64,000 nt of DNA. Source: Incurvaria masculella. Its lineage: Eukaryota; Arthropoda; Insecta; Lepidoptera; Incurvariidae. The position numbers were made by a program, and so were the translations under genes. Location of the stretch: the NCBI GenBank assembly GCA_946894095.1, contig OX335647.2, positions 19,052,001 to 19,116,000 on the forward strand, written 5' to 3'. The stretch's first letter is position 1. Each line of letters begins with the position of its first letter. The notes under the pieces are model-generated. The model saw only the letters and a list, made by a program, of their open reading frames with translations, ran no database searches and had not been told where the DNA came from. Below are positions 1 through 10,388 of the stretch, piece after piece.

Positions 1-782
1 CTAGTTTTGCACATTTGACAGACCCCTTTAAACCGCGCGTGTAAGAAATATCGTTTCAAATAACTTTCCACTTTCTATAGTTTTACAGGTCTTGCATAGA
101 CGACGAGGAATCGTCCGATGTTGCGCGATCTCTGACTAGAAGCCGCTCTGAAGGCTGCTCTCGGGGCCAAGGGGCGAATGAATCGTAAATTACCATTATC
201 TGCAGACATTCGGTACTACTATTTATTATTTATGGGTGGATTGGTTCACCCGCGCGCCGCCGCGGGCGCCACCGTCGAAGATATGCGAAGGGCGGTGATC
301 TTTGGGCGCTTTTTTTCGCAGGGCGCCCGTTCGAGGAACTCTTGCCTTTATCGGCGCGTCCTTGGCGACATGTATACGTAATAAAGACGTGACGTCTAGC
401 GAGTTACCGCGCTCGTGTTATCGGTGTGGCTTTTTCTTGGATTTCAGTTGCCATGCTTCAACGGTTGAGTACTCGATATTTTCCTTTGTAGCGCTTTCAG
501 TGACTCTCACAAGAGAAGCAGACTGAATATAAGCAGTCGGATTATATCACATCTGGATTCTTCTTGACGGTTTCTAATAATTAATTTATATTGACAATAG
601 TTTCGTTTTACAACTTTTAAATGTTTTAAAACCATTTGTTTTCTAGAATAAATAAACTTGTTTATCCTAAGCAGAATTATGGATTTTGAAAGCATGATAT
701 TATGATACTTGATAGCAAATTAATGCACAGATTGAAAATGTAGTTTTACACAAATTATTATTTCATTTGACAAGCTTACATT
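1..782. other. Gene-free stretch with CpG-rich patch
   Basis: No gene is recognisable. About 100-420 is rich in CG dinucleotides (for example around 250-275), in contrast to the AT-rich 430-780. The short open frames here lack any protein signature I recognise. The CpG patch could be regulatory DNA or an exon edge of a gene outside the window; that is inference only. Confidence 0.4.
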
Positions 783-789
783 TGTTTTT

Positions 790-958
790 AAGTGGATATG
801 AATGACTAATACCACGCCCACCGTCACGATATTAGCCTCTCACATTGCATTTCCGAAGGAATTAGGAGCCATTCCGGGACATTACTTTTATGAGCACGGC
901 TACGTTGAACTGTACACTGAAAGTGGTGCATGAAAGGGGCCGGCATTTGAACCTACCG
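790..958 (-). mobile_element. SINE copy 1, internally deleted
   Basis: Minus-strand copy of the SINE family described in full at 43663-43990. The tail ('gaatgactaatacc', 'gatattagcct', 'gaaggaattaggagccat', 'gagcacggctacgttgaactg') is joined directly to tRNA-head sequence ('gaaagtggtgcatgaa', 'ggcatttgaacct'). The central body (the 'aatgcgatggtaccaaccc' part) is missing. It therefore looks like a deletion derivative or a template-switch product. Confidence 0.7.
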
Positions 959-1035
959 AAATGTGCTAAATGTCAAAGTTTGTTACAATTAAATTTCTGA
1001 TTGCAAAATAATTTCTTTAAGATATTATATGACCC

Positions 1036-1345
1036 TAAACATACAAATAGTACGATACCAACTATTTATTAAGACAGACATGAAAGGTTACTATAAAAGT
1101 AGTCTATATTCCTAAAGCTACGAACAGTACGGTACCAGCTATTTATTAAGACAGACATGAAAGGTTACTATAAAAGTAGTCTATATTCCTAAAGCTACGA
1201 ACAGTACGGTACCAGCTATTTATTAAGACTAGGTTACTATGAGAGTAGTCTATAAGATATCGAATAATCCAAAGATACAAACAGTACGGTACCAACTATT
1301 TATTAAGAAAAACACAAAAGGTTACCAGGAGAGCAGTCAAATTGG
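1036..1345. repeat. 77-bp minisatellite, about 4 units
   Basis: Tandem direct repeat containing 'cagtacggtaccagct', 'atttattaag', 'aggttactat' and 'agtagtctat' in each unit. Equivalent positions start at 1044, 1121, 1198 and 1278, giving spacings of 77, 77 and 80 bp. The second and third units are almost identical. The fourth is diverged, with a small deletion and an insertion. It is not a CRISPR array, because the whole unit repeats and there are no unique spacers. Confidence 0.92.
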
Positions 1346-3057
1346 CTAATTCCGCCCGATGCTCTCACACTGGCCTCTCCAGCCGACGGATGTTGCCAGC
1401 AGTAGGGGTGCTCGTTTTCGCCGACGAGACGCGAAAACTGCGCACGAATTCTTCGATTTGCGTATTCATTATCGAGCGTTGACATCGCACGTTGCAAATA
1501 ACGGTTTCTCATTAATTCTGCGAGTGTCAAAGCGGCGCGGTAGGCGCCACCGCGGATGATTACTGGGCGAACTTAATGTCGGGAAGTTTACGTCGAAATT
1601 TTAATAATAATATATCTTAGTAATTTATTCGCTTCGGGACGCTCGTGACAATGAGTTCGCTTAATTGCCGTCGTTGGGCGCGTTAGTCTCGAGAGCTTGA
1701 TAGGTGGTCAGAGGAGTGAATAAGCTATGGTATGTCTGATCATGGTCATAGGATTAAACTGTTCACAATAGTGACTGGACTGGAATATACCGTAAAAAGA
1801 AAGGATGAAATTTTAAATTAATTTAAATTGATTTTTTATTCATGTTATTTTTCTATCCTTCAAAAAGCTCGTTGTTTTTATAGCAAACATATTTTTTAAT
1901 AATGTTTAAAACTTTACGAGTATGTATGTACCAGTCGTAAAAACATCTGCATGAAAGTTTGCTTTGCGTCAGAATTCTGAGTCCATTAATTTCATGTTGT
2001 GCATCTACGTTGAACCATGATCAGATCTTGAAAAAATTTTTCAAGATCTGATATCATAGTAAAACCTTATCAGGGTAACGATAATGTCGTACCCATTCAT
2101 ACATCAACATAATTATATGTTTTCATATTACTATGTAAAACCTATAAGATTATACACCATTACGACGTCGTCATAATGCGTCACGTTTGTTCCGTGCCTC
2201 ATCTTTCATCGGATGTATTGGCTTCTTTCGCTCGATAGAAGGATCGATCGCACGTAAAGTAATTCTCCTATTCCCCGGTAGATGGCGCCAGGAGGCGGCG
2301 TGCTCGTTCGCCGGCGATATCAGCAGCGGCTCGATGGCGCATAAATCAGGAAAGTTTATTACTTGTTAGGGAATCTTCGCTCAAGTTCAGGCTAAATGTT
2401 GTGTGTTTAATCGACATTCGCTCAATACAGAGGGGTTGCTGTTTGTACGTGGGTATAAGGTAGATTTCAATAAAGATAGGGCCATTTATTTACCAATTTT
2501 AGGTGTTTCGTTTTCGTAGCGGATATGATTTATTTTATCTCTGGTCGCAGAAGGATCATCATTCATTGTAATAGAATATTTTTCAGTTTACGAGGTAACA
2601 TTATTTTTAAAAAATAATGCGTATCCTGCATTTGTGTAAAAATAAAATTTTACGTTATTTAAAATTTTTAGATTGTAGTTTCTTCAAATGTTTACTTTTT
2701 TGAACGAAAAGAACGTATAAAAAAAAAGGATCAAAGAAGTTATTTGCTATATTTTAGTGGCTGCAAAATAATCAGTACCGCCATCGTGTGGCGATCTATA
2801 GAACCACCATGCTGTGCTGCCAGAAAGGTTCTGTTTTGAAAATGATCGAGTACATAGTGCTCACGCCATCTATCTTAGATAGGCGAAAGTTTTTTTATTA
2901 TACTGTTCGTTGATACATTTTTAACATAGATGTCGTAGCAGGTTATTATTACGTTGAACACCTCTCAGTATTGTTTATGTATAATAATATCATGCAATTC
3001 GTGCAAAATGAGTAAGGCAAATGTGTGTGTACTTTTTCAAACACTTTTGTTAAGTAC
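1346..3057. other. Gene-free stretch, two CpG-rich islands
   Basis: No recognisable gene. CpG-rich blocks occur at about 1380-1700 and 2180-2350 (the latter includes 'tagatggcgccagg' near 2279). The rest is AT-rich. A perfect 33-bp palindrome at 2020-2052 is listed separately. The CpG islands may be promoter or enhancer DNA of a flanking gene, but nothing in the sequence proves it. Confidence 0.4.
2020..2052. repeat. Perfect 16-bp-arm palindrome
   Basis: The arms 'atcagatcttgaaaaa' and 'tttttcaagatctgat' are exact reverse complements around a single A. It lies in otherwise unremarkable AT-rich DNA. It could be the end or centre of a foldback element, or a strong cruciform-forming site. Confidence 0.85.
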
Positions 3058-3291
3058 CAGGGGGTGTGAGTTCGAATTCGTTACTAAATATCAACTCACT
3101 TTTTTACATAGTTAATGTTTCCACACTTTTTGAATATCATTACAGTTAGGTAAAAATCTGGTCCGTCCCGTAAATACGTTGGAAGTATAAACAACGGTTC
3201 CGTTATTTAAATAATAATATATTTCCCACCTATTTTTAGGTTAACTCACTCCCGAACTCGAACTCACTCTAGCTCTGAATGGACCCCCTGT
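3058..3291. mobile_element. MITE, hAT-like, copy 1
   Basis: Copy of a roughly 235-bp element that recurs at 40946-41190. The right end is 'gctctgaatggaccccctg'. Its reverse complement starts CAGGGGGTCCATTC, resembling the CAGGG start of hAT-superfamily ends. Inner inverted repeats are 'gagttcgaattcg' on the left and 'ctcgaactcactc' on the right. The left end is shortened, lacking the 'ccattcagag' segment present in the other copy. There is no coding capacity. I could not define a clean target duplication. Confidence 0.7.
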
Positions 3292-3545
3292 TTTTATATT
3301 TTAACTTTATCGGACAATTAACTTTTTAACATTATTTGTATACTAAGAGGAAACAAAATTTTTGTTTCTAAAGTTTGCAGGAGATGAATTCTAGCTCCGT
3401 TCGCCATTTTTAACAACAAGTGATATGTTTAACCATCCGTTTTAGTGTGATATTTTGTTTGAATTTCATAATAACGCTATTACCGTTTCCTTTTCGTTAC
3501 CTATTAATTGTTCAGCAGCAGGACTCTGGGTTTATCTCAGATCAA
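3292..3545. other. AT-rich, nothing recognised
   Basis: AT-rich sequence between two repeats. I see no ORF, RNA gene or repeat match to other parts of the window. Confidence 0.4.
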
Positions 3546-3700
3546 AAAAGAAGGAGATGTGCCATCTAGCTCGCCTACTATGGTATCCAATGATCAAAAA
3601 CTAACAACCCAAGCGTAATGCCACATGCAAACATAGTCGGAGACGTATTGGAGCGTTTGTGTGGGTTGGAAACTTTTCTTATAATTTCAAAATCATTCAA
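3546..3700 (+). repeat. Dispersed repeat 'ggagatgtgccat', copy 1
   Basis: Shares 'gaaggagatgtgccat', 'catgcaaacatag' and 'acgtattggagcg' with 21975-22190, and more weakly with 57985-58280 ('gggatatgccat', 'aacgtattagagg'). The element has no coding capacity and I cannot assign it to a family. This copy lacks the CG-rich 'gacgcgccgcc' half seen in the other two. Confidence 0.55.
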
Positions 3701-3896
3701 AAATGCTTCATTCGCCTCTAATGATTTTATTTTAACGATGATGTGTTTTTTGCAACCAGGTCTTAATATTACCCTAAACTTCTTATCTCTTAATTGTATT
3801 GGGTATTGGTTACTACTTTCGACCTATGACACCTTCTCGTGGAGTAAATTGCTATTGCGACTCCAATCCTTTTGTTAAAATAATTGAAAAACACTT

Positions 3897-4110
3897 TTTA
3901 ACCGACTTCAAAAAAGGAGGAGGTTATCAATTCGTCTGTATGTTTTTATTTTTTATGTTTGTTACCTCATAACTTTTGCCTGGGTGAAACGATTTTGATG
4001 ATTATTTTTTTAAATGATAGCTAGTGCTTCCCAAATGGTTTCATTTTAATTTGGTTAAGTTCTGACAATGACATCCATGAGAAAATCATAAAAGTCTTAA
4101 ATTTGTATTA
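3897..4110 (+). repeat. Lepidopteran 'aaccgacttcaaaaaaggagg' repeat
   Basis: Begins with 'taaccgacttcaaaaaagg' and continues 'aggaggttatcaattcg', then 'cctgggtgaaacgattttgatga'-type sequence. I recognise this as a very common non-coding repeat of moth and butterfly genomes. The same terminal motif appears inverted at about 42228-42253 and, with a different continuation, as the outer part of the foldback element at 4239-4545. Confidence 0.7.
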
Positions 4111-4238
4111 AGATGTGCGCGACAAATGGACGAATAACTCAATATAACGCCAACCGATTTCAGTGATTCTTTTTTTATTGGAAAGGACGTGTACAAATTA
4201 GTAAGTGTACTTCAGATTCACTAAAAATAAACAAATAA

Positions 4239-4545
4239 AAAAATATTTAACAAAAAAAATAACCGACTTCAAAGAAAAAGCACTAAAAAGTTAAAAATAA
4301 TTTCCATTTTTGTAGTTACGATTTCTGTAATTTTTGGAGTCGGTGTCAGCCAAGGTTAGGTTAGGTTAGGTTAGGTTAGGTTAGGTTAGGTTAGGTTAGG
4401 TAAGGTTCTCTTGATTGGCGCAGCGCGTGCCCGGCTGACGCCGACTCAAAAAATAACAGAAATCGTAACTACAAAAATGGAAATTATTTTTAACTTTTTA
4501 GTGCTTTTTCTTTGAAGTCGGTTATTTTTTTTGTTAAATATTTTT
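4239..4545. mobile_element. Foldback element with (TTAGG)n loop
   Basis: The left arm (4239-4351) and right arm (4433-4545) are near-perfect inverted repeats of about 113 bp. Shared features in order are 'aatatttaacaaaaaaaat', 'aaccgacttcaaagaaaaag', 'cactaaaaagttaaaaa', 'tttccatttttgtagttacg', 'gagtcgg' and 'gtcagcc'. The loop (4352-4432) contains nine perfect TTAGG units (4356-4400), then one TAAGG variant and a GC-rich segment. It is probably a non-autonomous foldback/MITE that carries telomere-like repeats. It has no coding capacity. Confidence 0.85.
4356..4400 (+). repeat. (TTAGG)9 telomere-type array
   Basis: Nine uninterrupted TTAGG pentamers, the canonical insect telomeric repeat, preceded by AAGG and followed by a variant TAAGG. 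The array sits exactly in the loop between two long inverted arms, so it is interstitial and probably part of a mobile element rather than a chromosome end. Confidence 0.95.
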
Positions 4546-4552
4546 TTTGTAA

Positions 4553-4715
4553 ATTTAGACTAAGTGGACGTTGAAAAAAAAACAGGAGTTTCTTTCCAGT
4601 TCTTCTTCGCTGTGGTTTGTTTTGATTAACTGCCCAATGTTAAAATATGACAAATCCGAGTGCAGTGTGCTGTCTATGGATGATGAATAAACAATACAAT
4701 ACAATACTGAAATTG
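4553..4715 (+). repeat. LINE-like 3' tail repeat, copy 1
   Basis: Contains 'gactaagtggacgttgaaaaa', 'gttcttcttcgctg', 'atatgacaaatccgagtg' and 'gatgatgaataaac', and ends in an (AATAC)n microsatellite ('aatacaatacaatac'). The same sequence recurs at 23907-24040 (+), 52870-53010 (-) and partly at 24845-24893 and 40697-40745. A short simple-repeat tail is typical of LINE or SINE 3' ends. The clade cannot be told from this piece. Confidence 0.6.
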
Positions 4716-5195
4716 ACAATGATTTTAAGATATTGAGGTGAAACCTATACAATAAATTAAATTTAACCATAAGTATATGATATCACAATTCGAAGGGAAA
4801 ACACTTTTCTTCCCAACCACAAACAAGCGATAAAGCGCGAACATTTTCGCCGCATTAAGGCGCCAGTAGTGGCGATGTTTAGCGCCGCCCTGCGATGATT
4901 TAAGGGCGCGAGCCGTAATGGACCAATAAATTACTGCGGGTCACATCGGGTGGCTCTGCTTAAGTACAGAGGAAAGTGGTGTCACTTAGCCGCCTAGTGG
5001 GCGTCAGTGTTGTTTGGGCAGCTAGCGTCGCGTCGCCTATACCTACAGCTGGGCGGCGGATCTAGGCGGGCGACGCGAGGGCGGAGGCGTGCAGTCATTT
5101 CTCCTCCCCGCCGCTGCGGGAGCTGTGCGGAGCGTTATCCTGGCCACTGAATTATTTTCTGAATTTTGATCAATAACACATGTGCATTATGTTTT
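4716..5195. other. CpG-rich gene-free stretch
   Basis: About 4790-5150 is strongly GC- and CpG-rich for this window ('ctagcgtcgcgtcgcc', 'ggcgggcgacgcgagg'). It also holds an AT core 'ccaataaattactgc' near 4923 that resembles homeodomain or Hox target sites. No ORF is convincing. It is a candidate promoter or conserved regulatory block. Confidence 0.4.
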
Positions 5196-5350
5196 AGTAG
5201 GGTGGCGCGGGGACTTGCCTATCTTGCCAGAGGTCTGGGTTCAAATCCTCGCCCTGTTCATCACCACTTTCTTTCTCTTTGTGAGTTGGATAATTGAATT
5301 TCGTCAAGAAAGCCAGCTGCTCCGTGGTTCACAATCCATAAAAATCTGTT
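5196..5350 (+). mobile_element. SINE copy 2, tRNA-type head
   Basis: Plus-strand head of the SINE family. It has an A-box-like region 'tagtagggtggcgcgg' and a B box in 'ggtctgggttcaaatcctc', followed by 'caccactttctttctcttt' and 'gagttggataattgaatttcgtc'. The sequence loses similarity near 5350. A degenerate body piece ('cattttccgtgtttttcatc', 'ggttcaatgtaacc') lies at about 5822-5856, suggesting that the rest of the copy was disrupted. Confidence 0.75.
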
Positions 5351-5947
5351 AGTCCCTTTGAAGTATTTTTGAAGGATTCTCTCATTTATCAGTTATTAGA
5401 AAATCGCTGATAAAATGCACAGAGTGCATTAGTTATTTTACAACCATCACTTTGTCATATTAATACAGAACATTTAAAAAAAAACTTAATGTCTCATAAA
5501 CGATTGATTTTAGACCCCCATTTCACTGGGCCAAATTTGTTACAAATTTGCTCTAGAATGAACCCTTAGAAGGAATGTATCGAATTAACAAAAACCCTGT
5601 ATAATCATCTCAATAGCGTACATCATCGATATAGTAATAGCAATATCCAGGTGGAATCGAAGTGAACAGAAAGCAGCCCCGGGTACAGGCATTCATTAGG
5701 CTATCTTCACATCCCATCTGGAGTGGTGGATGTAAGAAGCTGCGAGACATCCGTTATCTGCAAGCAAACCTCTGATGTCTCTCTACTGCTGTAACCGCAT
5801 TCCTATCGTGTAGGAGCAAACATTTTCCGTGTTTTTCATCCGGTTCAATGTAACCGTCCAATATTAGGAAGGACCTGGTATTGCATCTAGTGCACATGTG
5901 GTATTTTTGGCTAATATTATGAGAATAGGCATTTTATGACCAGTACC
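5351..5947. other. Diverged SINE remnants and unique DNA
   Basis: Mostly unrecognised. About 5800-5890 matches the reverse half of the SINE body only weakly. No gene signature is seen. Confidence 0.3.
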
Positions 5948-6243
5948 CTAATTCCCAGTTGTCACCTAAATTGGCGTTACGGCAAACCGATCAACTGGCT
6001 TTTTCAAATGTATGGAAAAATTGAAGAGCGCGCGAAGTGGGCGTTAAGCTAACTACCATTTGCGAGTCCGAGTTTGATTTGACAGCTTACTAAACCTTGC
6101 CGTAAACATGTCGATGTTGCTGTTTATGCCAACTGCGCGTTTTCATACAAATCGGAAGTCCGAGTTTGACTTTGACAGCTTGAATTTGAAAACGCCAGTC
6201 GATCGGTTTCCCGTAAACGCCAATTTAGGTGACAGCTGGGCCT
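5948..6243 (+). mobile_element. Palindromic-end MITE, copy 1
   Basis: The ends are inverted repeats: 'gttgtcacctaaattggcgt' on the left and 'cgccaatttaggtgacagct' on the right. Inside are 'ttttcaaatgtatgg', 'gaagagcgcgcgaagtgggcg', 'gagtccgagtttgatttgac', and the reverse-complement echo 'gtcgatcggttt'. The same family is found at 19350-19672 (opposite orientation) and 60480-60905. It is non-coding. The superfamily is unclear because I cannot see a definite target duplication. Confidence 0.8.
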
Positions 6244-7019
6244 ACGGGCTCAGTTACATCAAAAAGTTAACATTTTATAACCAACGTCTAAGCGCTTTGA
6301 TGGATTTTATACTCAAACAAGGTAGTTTGCTAATTATTGTACTCGAATAATACTGAATCCTTTGCCCAGCGAGCATGGAAGAGCGGGAGTAGCAACGGAA
6401 ACTCGTTCATAAATGGTTGGCGTAGCCACTTTTATAAACAAAATCGGCAGCGCCGACGAGTGAGTTCGCTTATGAATACGCTAACTACTGATTTTCTCGA
6501 GTTCCAACGTGACGTAAGAACACGTAATAACTTCACAGGAGGCTATTTAGTGTAACGAACATTATATGATGAGCTTCCCTATTTCGTAAGTGAACTAACT
6601 ATAGGTTAGACGTTTTCCACTTACTCGTAGCTATGATGCCGCTAAATGAATGAGTTTCGATCGCTACTTCAGATCTTCAGTGCTCACCGGCTTTTCCTAC
6701 CCTCTCTTTCTTGTTCAAACATATTTTTTAAGTCGAATTTCGCTCGCAAGAATCGACCTAGATACCTCCCGATCTCGTAACACGTTCCCAAAATTCTGTT
6801 CCACATTAAGATATGAAATGATATTCCTCTATACTTATCTAGCGTCTGTATGCGACCCGCAATGATATATCATATAGGGCACAATAAGAAAGGGGATTAT
6901 CGCCGAAGTCGTTATGAACGATAATAGTGATTTATGTCGGCGAGTTATTGGGTTGCGCGTTTTCAGGTGAGAACTTTGAATGTGTGAAATGTTTGATTTG
7001 TAGAGCAAGTTGGTTCGTT
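6244..7019. other. No recognised feature
   Basis: Mixed-composition DNA with two short plus-strand open frames (6337-6555 and 6650-6865) that show no family signature. I regard them as chance ORFs. Confidence 0.35.
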
Positions 7020-7555
7020 TTAAATAATTCCAGTAGAATCAACACGAAAATCATTTTTTACGATGTTTTGAAGGGAAGGGGTAATGTTACAAGTGCATTT
7101 TCCAAAGAAATATATAATCAATTTTAATTGGTATTCAGACGTTTTTTCTATTTTCACCATTCCTATATTCGGGCCAGACAAACTATTCACTTCAGCACTA
7201 AATTCATAATTCAACATATTATTATTTAATAACTAATAAGAATGTTCCTAAACTGCTTCCTTTACCATAGGGATCAGATAAAATAATATAATACGAAGAA
7301 CTAAAAGGATATTATTAATAAGATTTATTCATATAATCAGCAAACGAGCCTACTAATTTTATACCTCTTCTATCATTTAAAACATCTAAATTATACTCTA
7401 ACGATATAATATTTCCGTATCGCCCATGGTTATTTGATTTCCATAAATCTATAACGAGCATGAAAAACTTCACACAATCTTCTTGCACTCCCCAATTACG
7501 TAATGTGTTTGGCTTTTTGCTGTCACACCAAGACGCATGGTTTGATCAACGGATT
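7020..7555 (-). other. Possible decayed coding tract, unidentified
   Basis: Read on the minus strand, about 7555 to 7310 is open for nearly 80 codons with a protein-like composition (several Trp, Tyr and Gly, charged residues spread evenly). After two adjacent stops the same frame stays open for about 25 more codons. A further open stretch (7217-7020) follows in another frame. This could be a degenerate gene or transposon fragment with stops and one frameshift, or simply chance in AT-rich DNA. I do not recognise the product, and the stretch that opens the tract lacks a convincing start. Confidence 0.2.
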
Positions 7556-8159
7556 GTAATGCAAGTAAAATTTAATCAGTTGAATGAATACACAAAGTGC
7601 ATTTTGGAAATCGAGAATTCAAAATCGAAGAAATAGAGACATAAATACAAATCAATGTTTAAAGTTACTTCAGTTATATATTCTGCAAGCAATTTCGTTA
7701 CATGCATTCTTTTTAAGCCGCTTCTGAAAATGTTGAAGACGATAGGCATCAAAACATTTGTATGGCGTGCGTCAACCTATCTCCACGACAAATGGTAATA
7801 TTTCGTCACACGTTTTTTCGGCTGCTGAGAATACGTATCGTATTGTCTTCCGCAGATTTGTGTATGATTGGATCCGTCGAAACAGAACTCACCTCAACCC
7901 GGTAGAAATACGATCAAGCAAAAACATTTGTCACGCACTTCGCAGCTGCTCTACCGCTGACAATGTTTTGATATTGTACCTGACATTTTACATGTATTTT
8001 TTTTCCTTTTTTATTTAACTGGACTGGTGGTAATACTACATATATACTAATATACTTAATATACTTAATACTAATATACTTGTATACTTAATACTAATAT
8101 ACTTAATACTGTATGTTCTCTTCGGATGGATTTCTAACGTTACTGAATGTACTTAGCCA
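7556..8159. other. Unrecognised; short AT-rich tandem
   Basis: No gene recognised. About 8037-8110 is a small imperfect tandem of 'actaatatactta'-like units. A plus-strand ORF at 7758-8018 has no family features. Confidence 0.35.
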
Positions 8160-8275
8160 ACTCAGAAAGAGACAGAAAGTGGTGCATGAACAGAGCGGGG
8201 ATTTGAACCCATGACCGCAGGATAACTACCATGCCCTCTAGCGTGCATGGCATGTCGCCATGTCCTATAGCTTCG
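8160..8275 (-). mobile_element. SINE copy 3, head only
   Basis: Contains 'cagaaagtggtgcatgaac' and 'ggggatttgaacccatgac' (reverse of the B box), then 'ctctagcgtgcatgg'. This is the tRNA-like head of the SINE family on the minus strand. The body and tail are absent. Confidence 0.65.
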
Positions 8276-8744
8276 AGATATTATATTAAAGTTATTTTAT
8301 TCATTAATTTTAATTCCGAAATTGTAATCTATAACATCTAATTCTTTTAGAAACTACATAGATGTTATTCAAAAGTTTGTAATGTTGAACTTTCAATAAA
8401 AATAACTTAAAGTTGAGTTTCCTATTGACCTGTCAGGATTATACAAATTTTGTATGGGTTATAAAATCCTCACTAATTTGAGTGTTATTGGATCAAGCTA
8501 CCATGCTAGTTATTGTTAAAACTGTTGTTCTATTCTAAGTATGCTATTTAGTGCAGTCTTAGATTATAAACTGTCTGTGGCTAACAATCATTTGTTTATT
8601 GCTTTTTGTCACTTCCGTCTCTGCCATTACTGTGAATGTTTCAAACCGAACAATGTCTTTTCGCATATTTGATATTTGATCTTTTACCATCCTATTAATT
8701 GAACGCTGAATCAATGTTATATTATTCAACATTAAACTACGTCT
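8276..8744. other. No recognised feature
   Basis: AT-rich DNA without gene, RNA or repeat signature. Confidence 0.35.
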
Positions 8745-8751
8745 ACAAGAA

Positions 8752-8903
8752 GAAGAGTGTGGGAAGACCACCCGCCAGGTGGGAAGACGACATCAAGTGC
8801 GTCGGCGGAAAGCAGTGGTTCCGTACCGCTGAGGGCCGGGAGGACTGGAGAAGGGTTGGAGAGGCGTATGTCCAGCAGTGGACGCAAACACGCTGACTGA
8901 CTG
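8752..8903 (+). mobile_element. RTE LINE 3' fragment
   Basis: A 5'-truncated piece of an RTE-clade non-LTR retrotransposon. It encodes the end of the reverse transcriptase polyprotein: GRPPARWEDDIK, a short spacer, EDWRRVGEAYVQQWTQ, then a stop and a (CTGA)n tail. Possible 7-bp target duplications 'acaagaa' lie at 8745-8751 and 8904-8910. Related pieces are at 23728-23856 and 63681-63885 (minus). It is too short to be functional. Confidence 0.85.
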
Positions 8904-8910
8904 ACAAGAA

Positions 8911-10204
8911 CATTTGTTTAGTGAAGTTATTTTCTCATCAACACCACTGCCACCACTCGACCTCTAATAGTTATTTTTTGTTCCGGACAAGAAGTGTTTA
9001 CGTCTGCACTGGCCAAGACTCACCGAATCCACAAGATGTCAGGCGTGGGGCTCCACCCGTGATAGCTTGTCGCCGGAGATGGAACACGAGGGCCCTGGAG
9101 CACACGGCCTGACACCCGCTCCCCGGGGCACCATGATCTGCTCTCGACGAAATAGTGCCAGATTTATCACTGCCCTGCCGTGGGGATCAATTCTTAACAG
9201 CACGGGCTATTGGTTTTTAGCATTGAAAATGCTTTTTCGATCGCTTCAGTTTTCAAGAAAAGTGCGACCAGGGGCTAGCGTCCTCCATTATTTAGATAGA
9301 GAAAAGGTATTAAATGATGCGTTATTAAAATGTCTACAATGCTGTAAAAACTTTTTGTGAAATGGTTAAATATTTTTTTTATTAAAAATTGTTTTTTTTA
9401 ATAAATAACAAAAAAATTAAAAACAATATTTTATAACTAAATTTGGGGGACAAAACAAATACTCTCGATTTTTTATATGAATCATCAAATGTCTTATTTA
9501 CCTATATGTTTCCAAGTTATTTTAAAAAGACTGCCCGATAGCCGATTATTTGTTTTTATTTTATACAAGAATGAATACGAATATATGTGGTATTCATGAT
9601 TTCGTTATGATGCCGCGAATATAGTTCGAAGTAATATTAGACAACATTCCATTTCAAATATTTTTTTCCCAGTTTAAGCTTGGGCTTGCAATGTTGCCGT
9701 CATGTGAAATATATTAAGAAATGTAATTAGTAATAAGAAATAAATCAATAAGATAATGGAGGGCTCTGGTGCCGTCAGCTGAATGATTTGTAGATACGCC
9801 AGTCAATGCTTCCAGTCTGCCGCTCAGAGAGGGAGCCACGAGGCGTAACAATATTGCTGCCCGAGCTGTGTGTTATGTATATGAAATAAACTAGTCTGTA
9901 TTTGAATATTTATTCAGTTTTAAGCCTATGCTAAAAGCCTATTATTTTACTCGTATTTTTCTTACACTTACTAACTTACCTAACACTTTAGGTCTTGTCA
10001 CAAAACAAAAATGTTGTGTAATTTTTTTACATTTTCCAAACTGTATCGACTTACATATTTCCATATAATTTATAAAGCTTAGAAATGCGACCTGTAGCGG
10101 AGAACAGCCGGACATCCGGACTAACGAAAGCATTTTTGCCCAAGCTGAAACGGAACGTTCCGTTTGGTCAATGATATTTCGAACATAATATTAGGAAGTT
10201 ATAA
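8911..10204. other. No recognised gene
   Basis: About 9000-9260 is GC-richer (including 'ctccccggggcacc'), with an ORF at 9067-9360 that has no recognisable domain. The rest is AT-rich. A block at about 9770-9870 ('gccgtcagctgaatg', 'gccacgaggcgtaac') also looks single-copy. I see no splice-exon pattern I would trust. Confidence 0.35.
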
Positions 10205-10388
10205 TAATAGGTCGGGGAAAAAGTCTTTTCGCATTATAGTATGTATGAACTTGTAATAAAATCTCTTTGTCTATACTATTTGTATCTGGCTGGTTTTGGT
10301 ATCATTGAAAGTTTAAATTTTAAAGAACATAATTCCAAATTCAAATTAGGAAAATGTGTGATTCTCATTTGTTTTTCGTACTGTCAAA

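Noticed and set aside
1036..1345. CRISPR-like array
   Set aside because: The full 77-bp unit repeats without unique spacers, and the DNA is eukaryotic; it is a minisatellite.
2275..2295. CTCF-like site 'tagatggcgccagg'
   Set aside because: A single short match is expected by chance; similar 'agatggcgc' motifs near 48990 lie in a MITE. No supporting data.
4356..4400. True chromosome end
   Set aside because: The TTAGG array is only nine units, is interstitial and sits in the loop of an inverted repeat.
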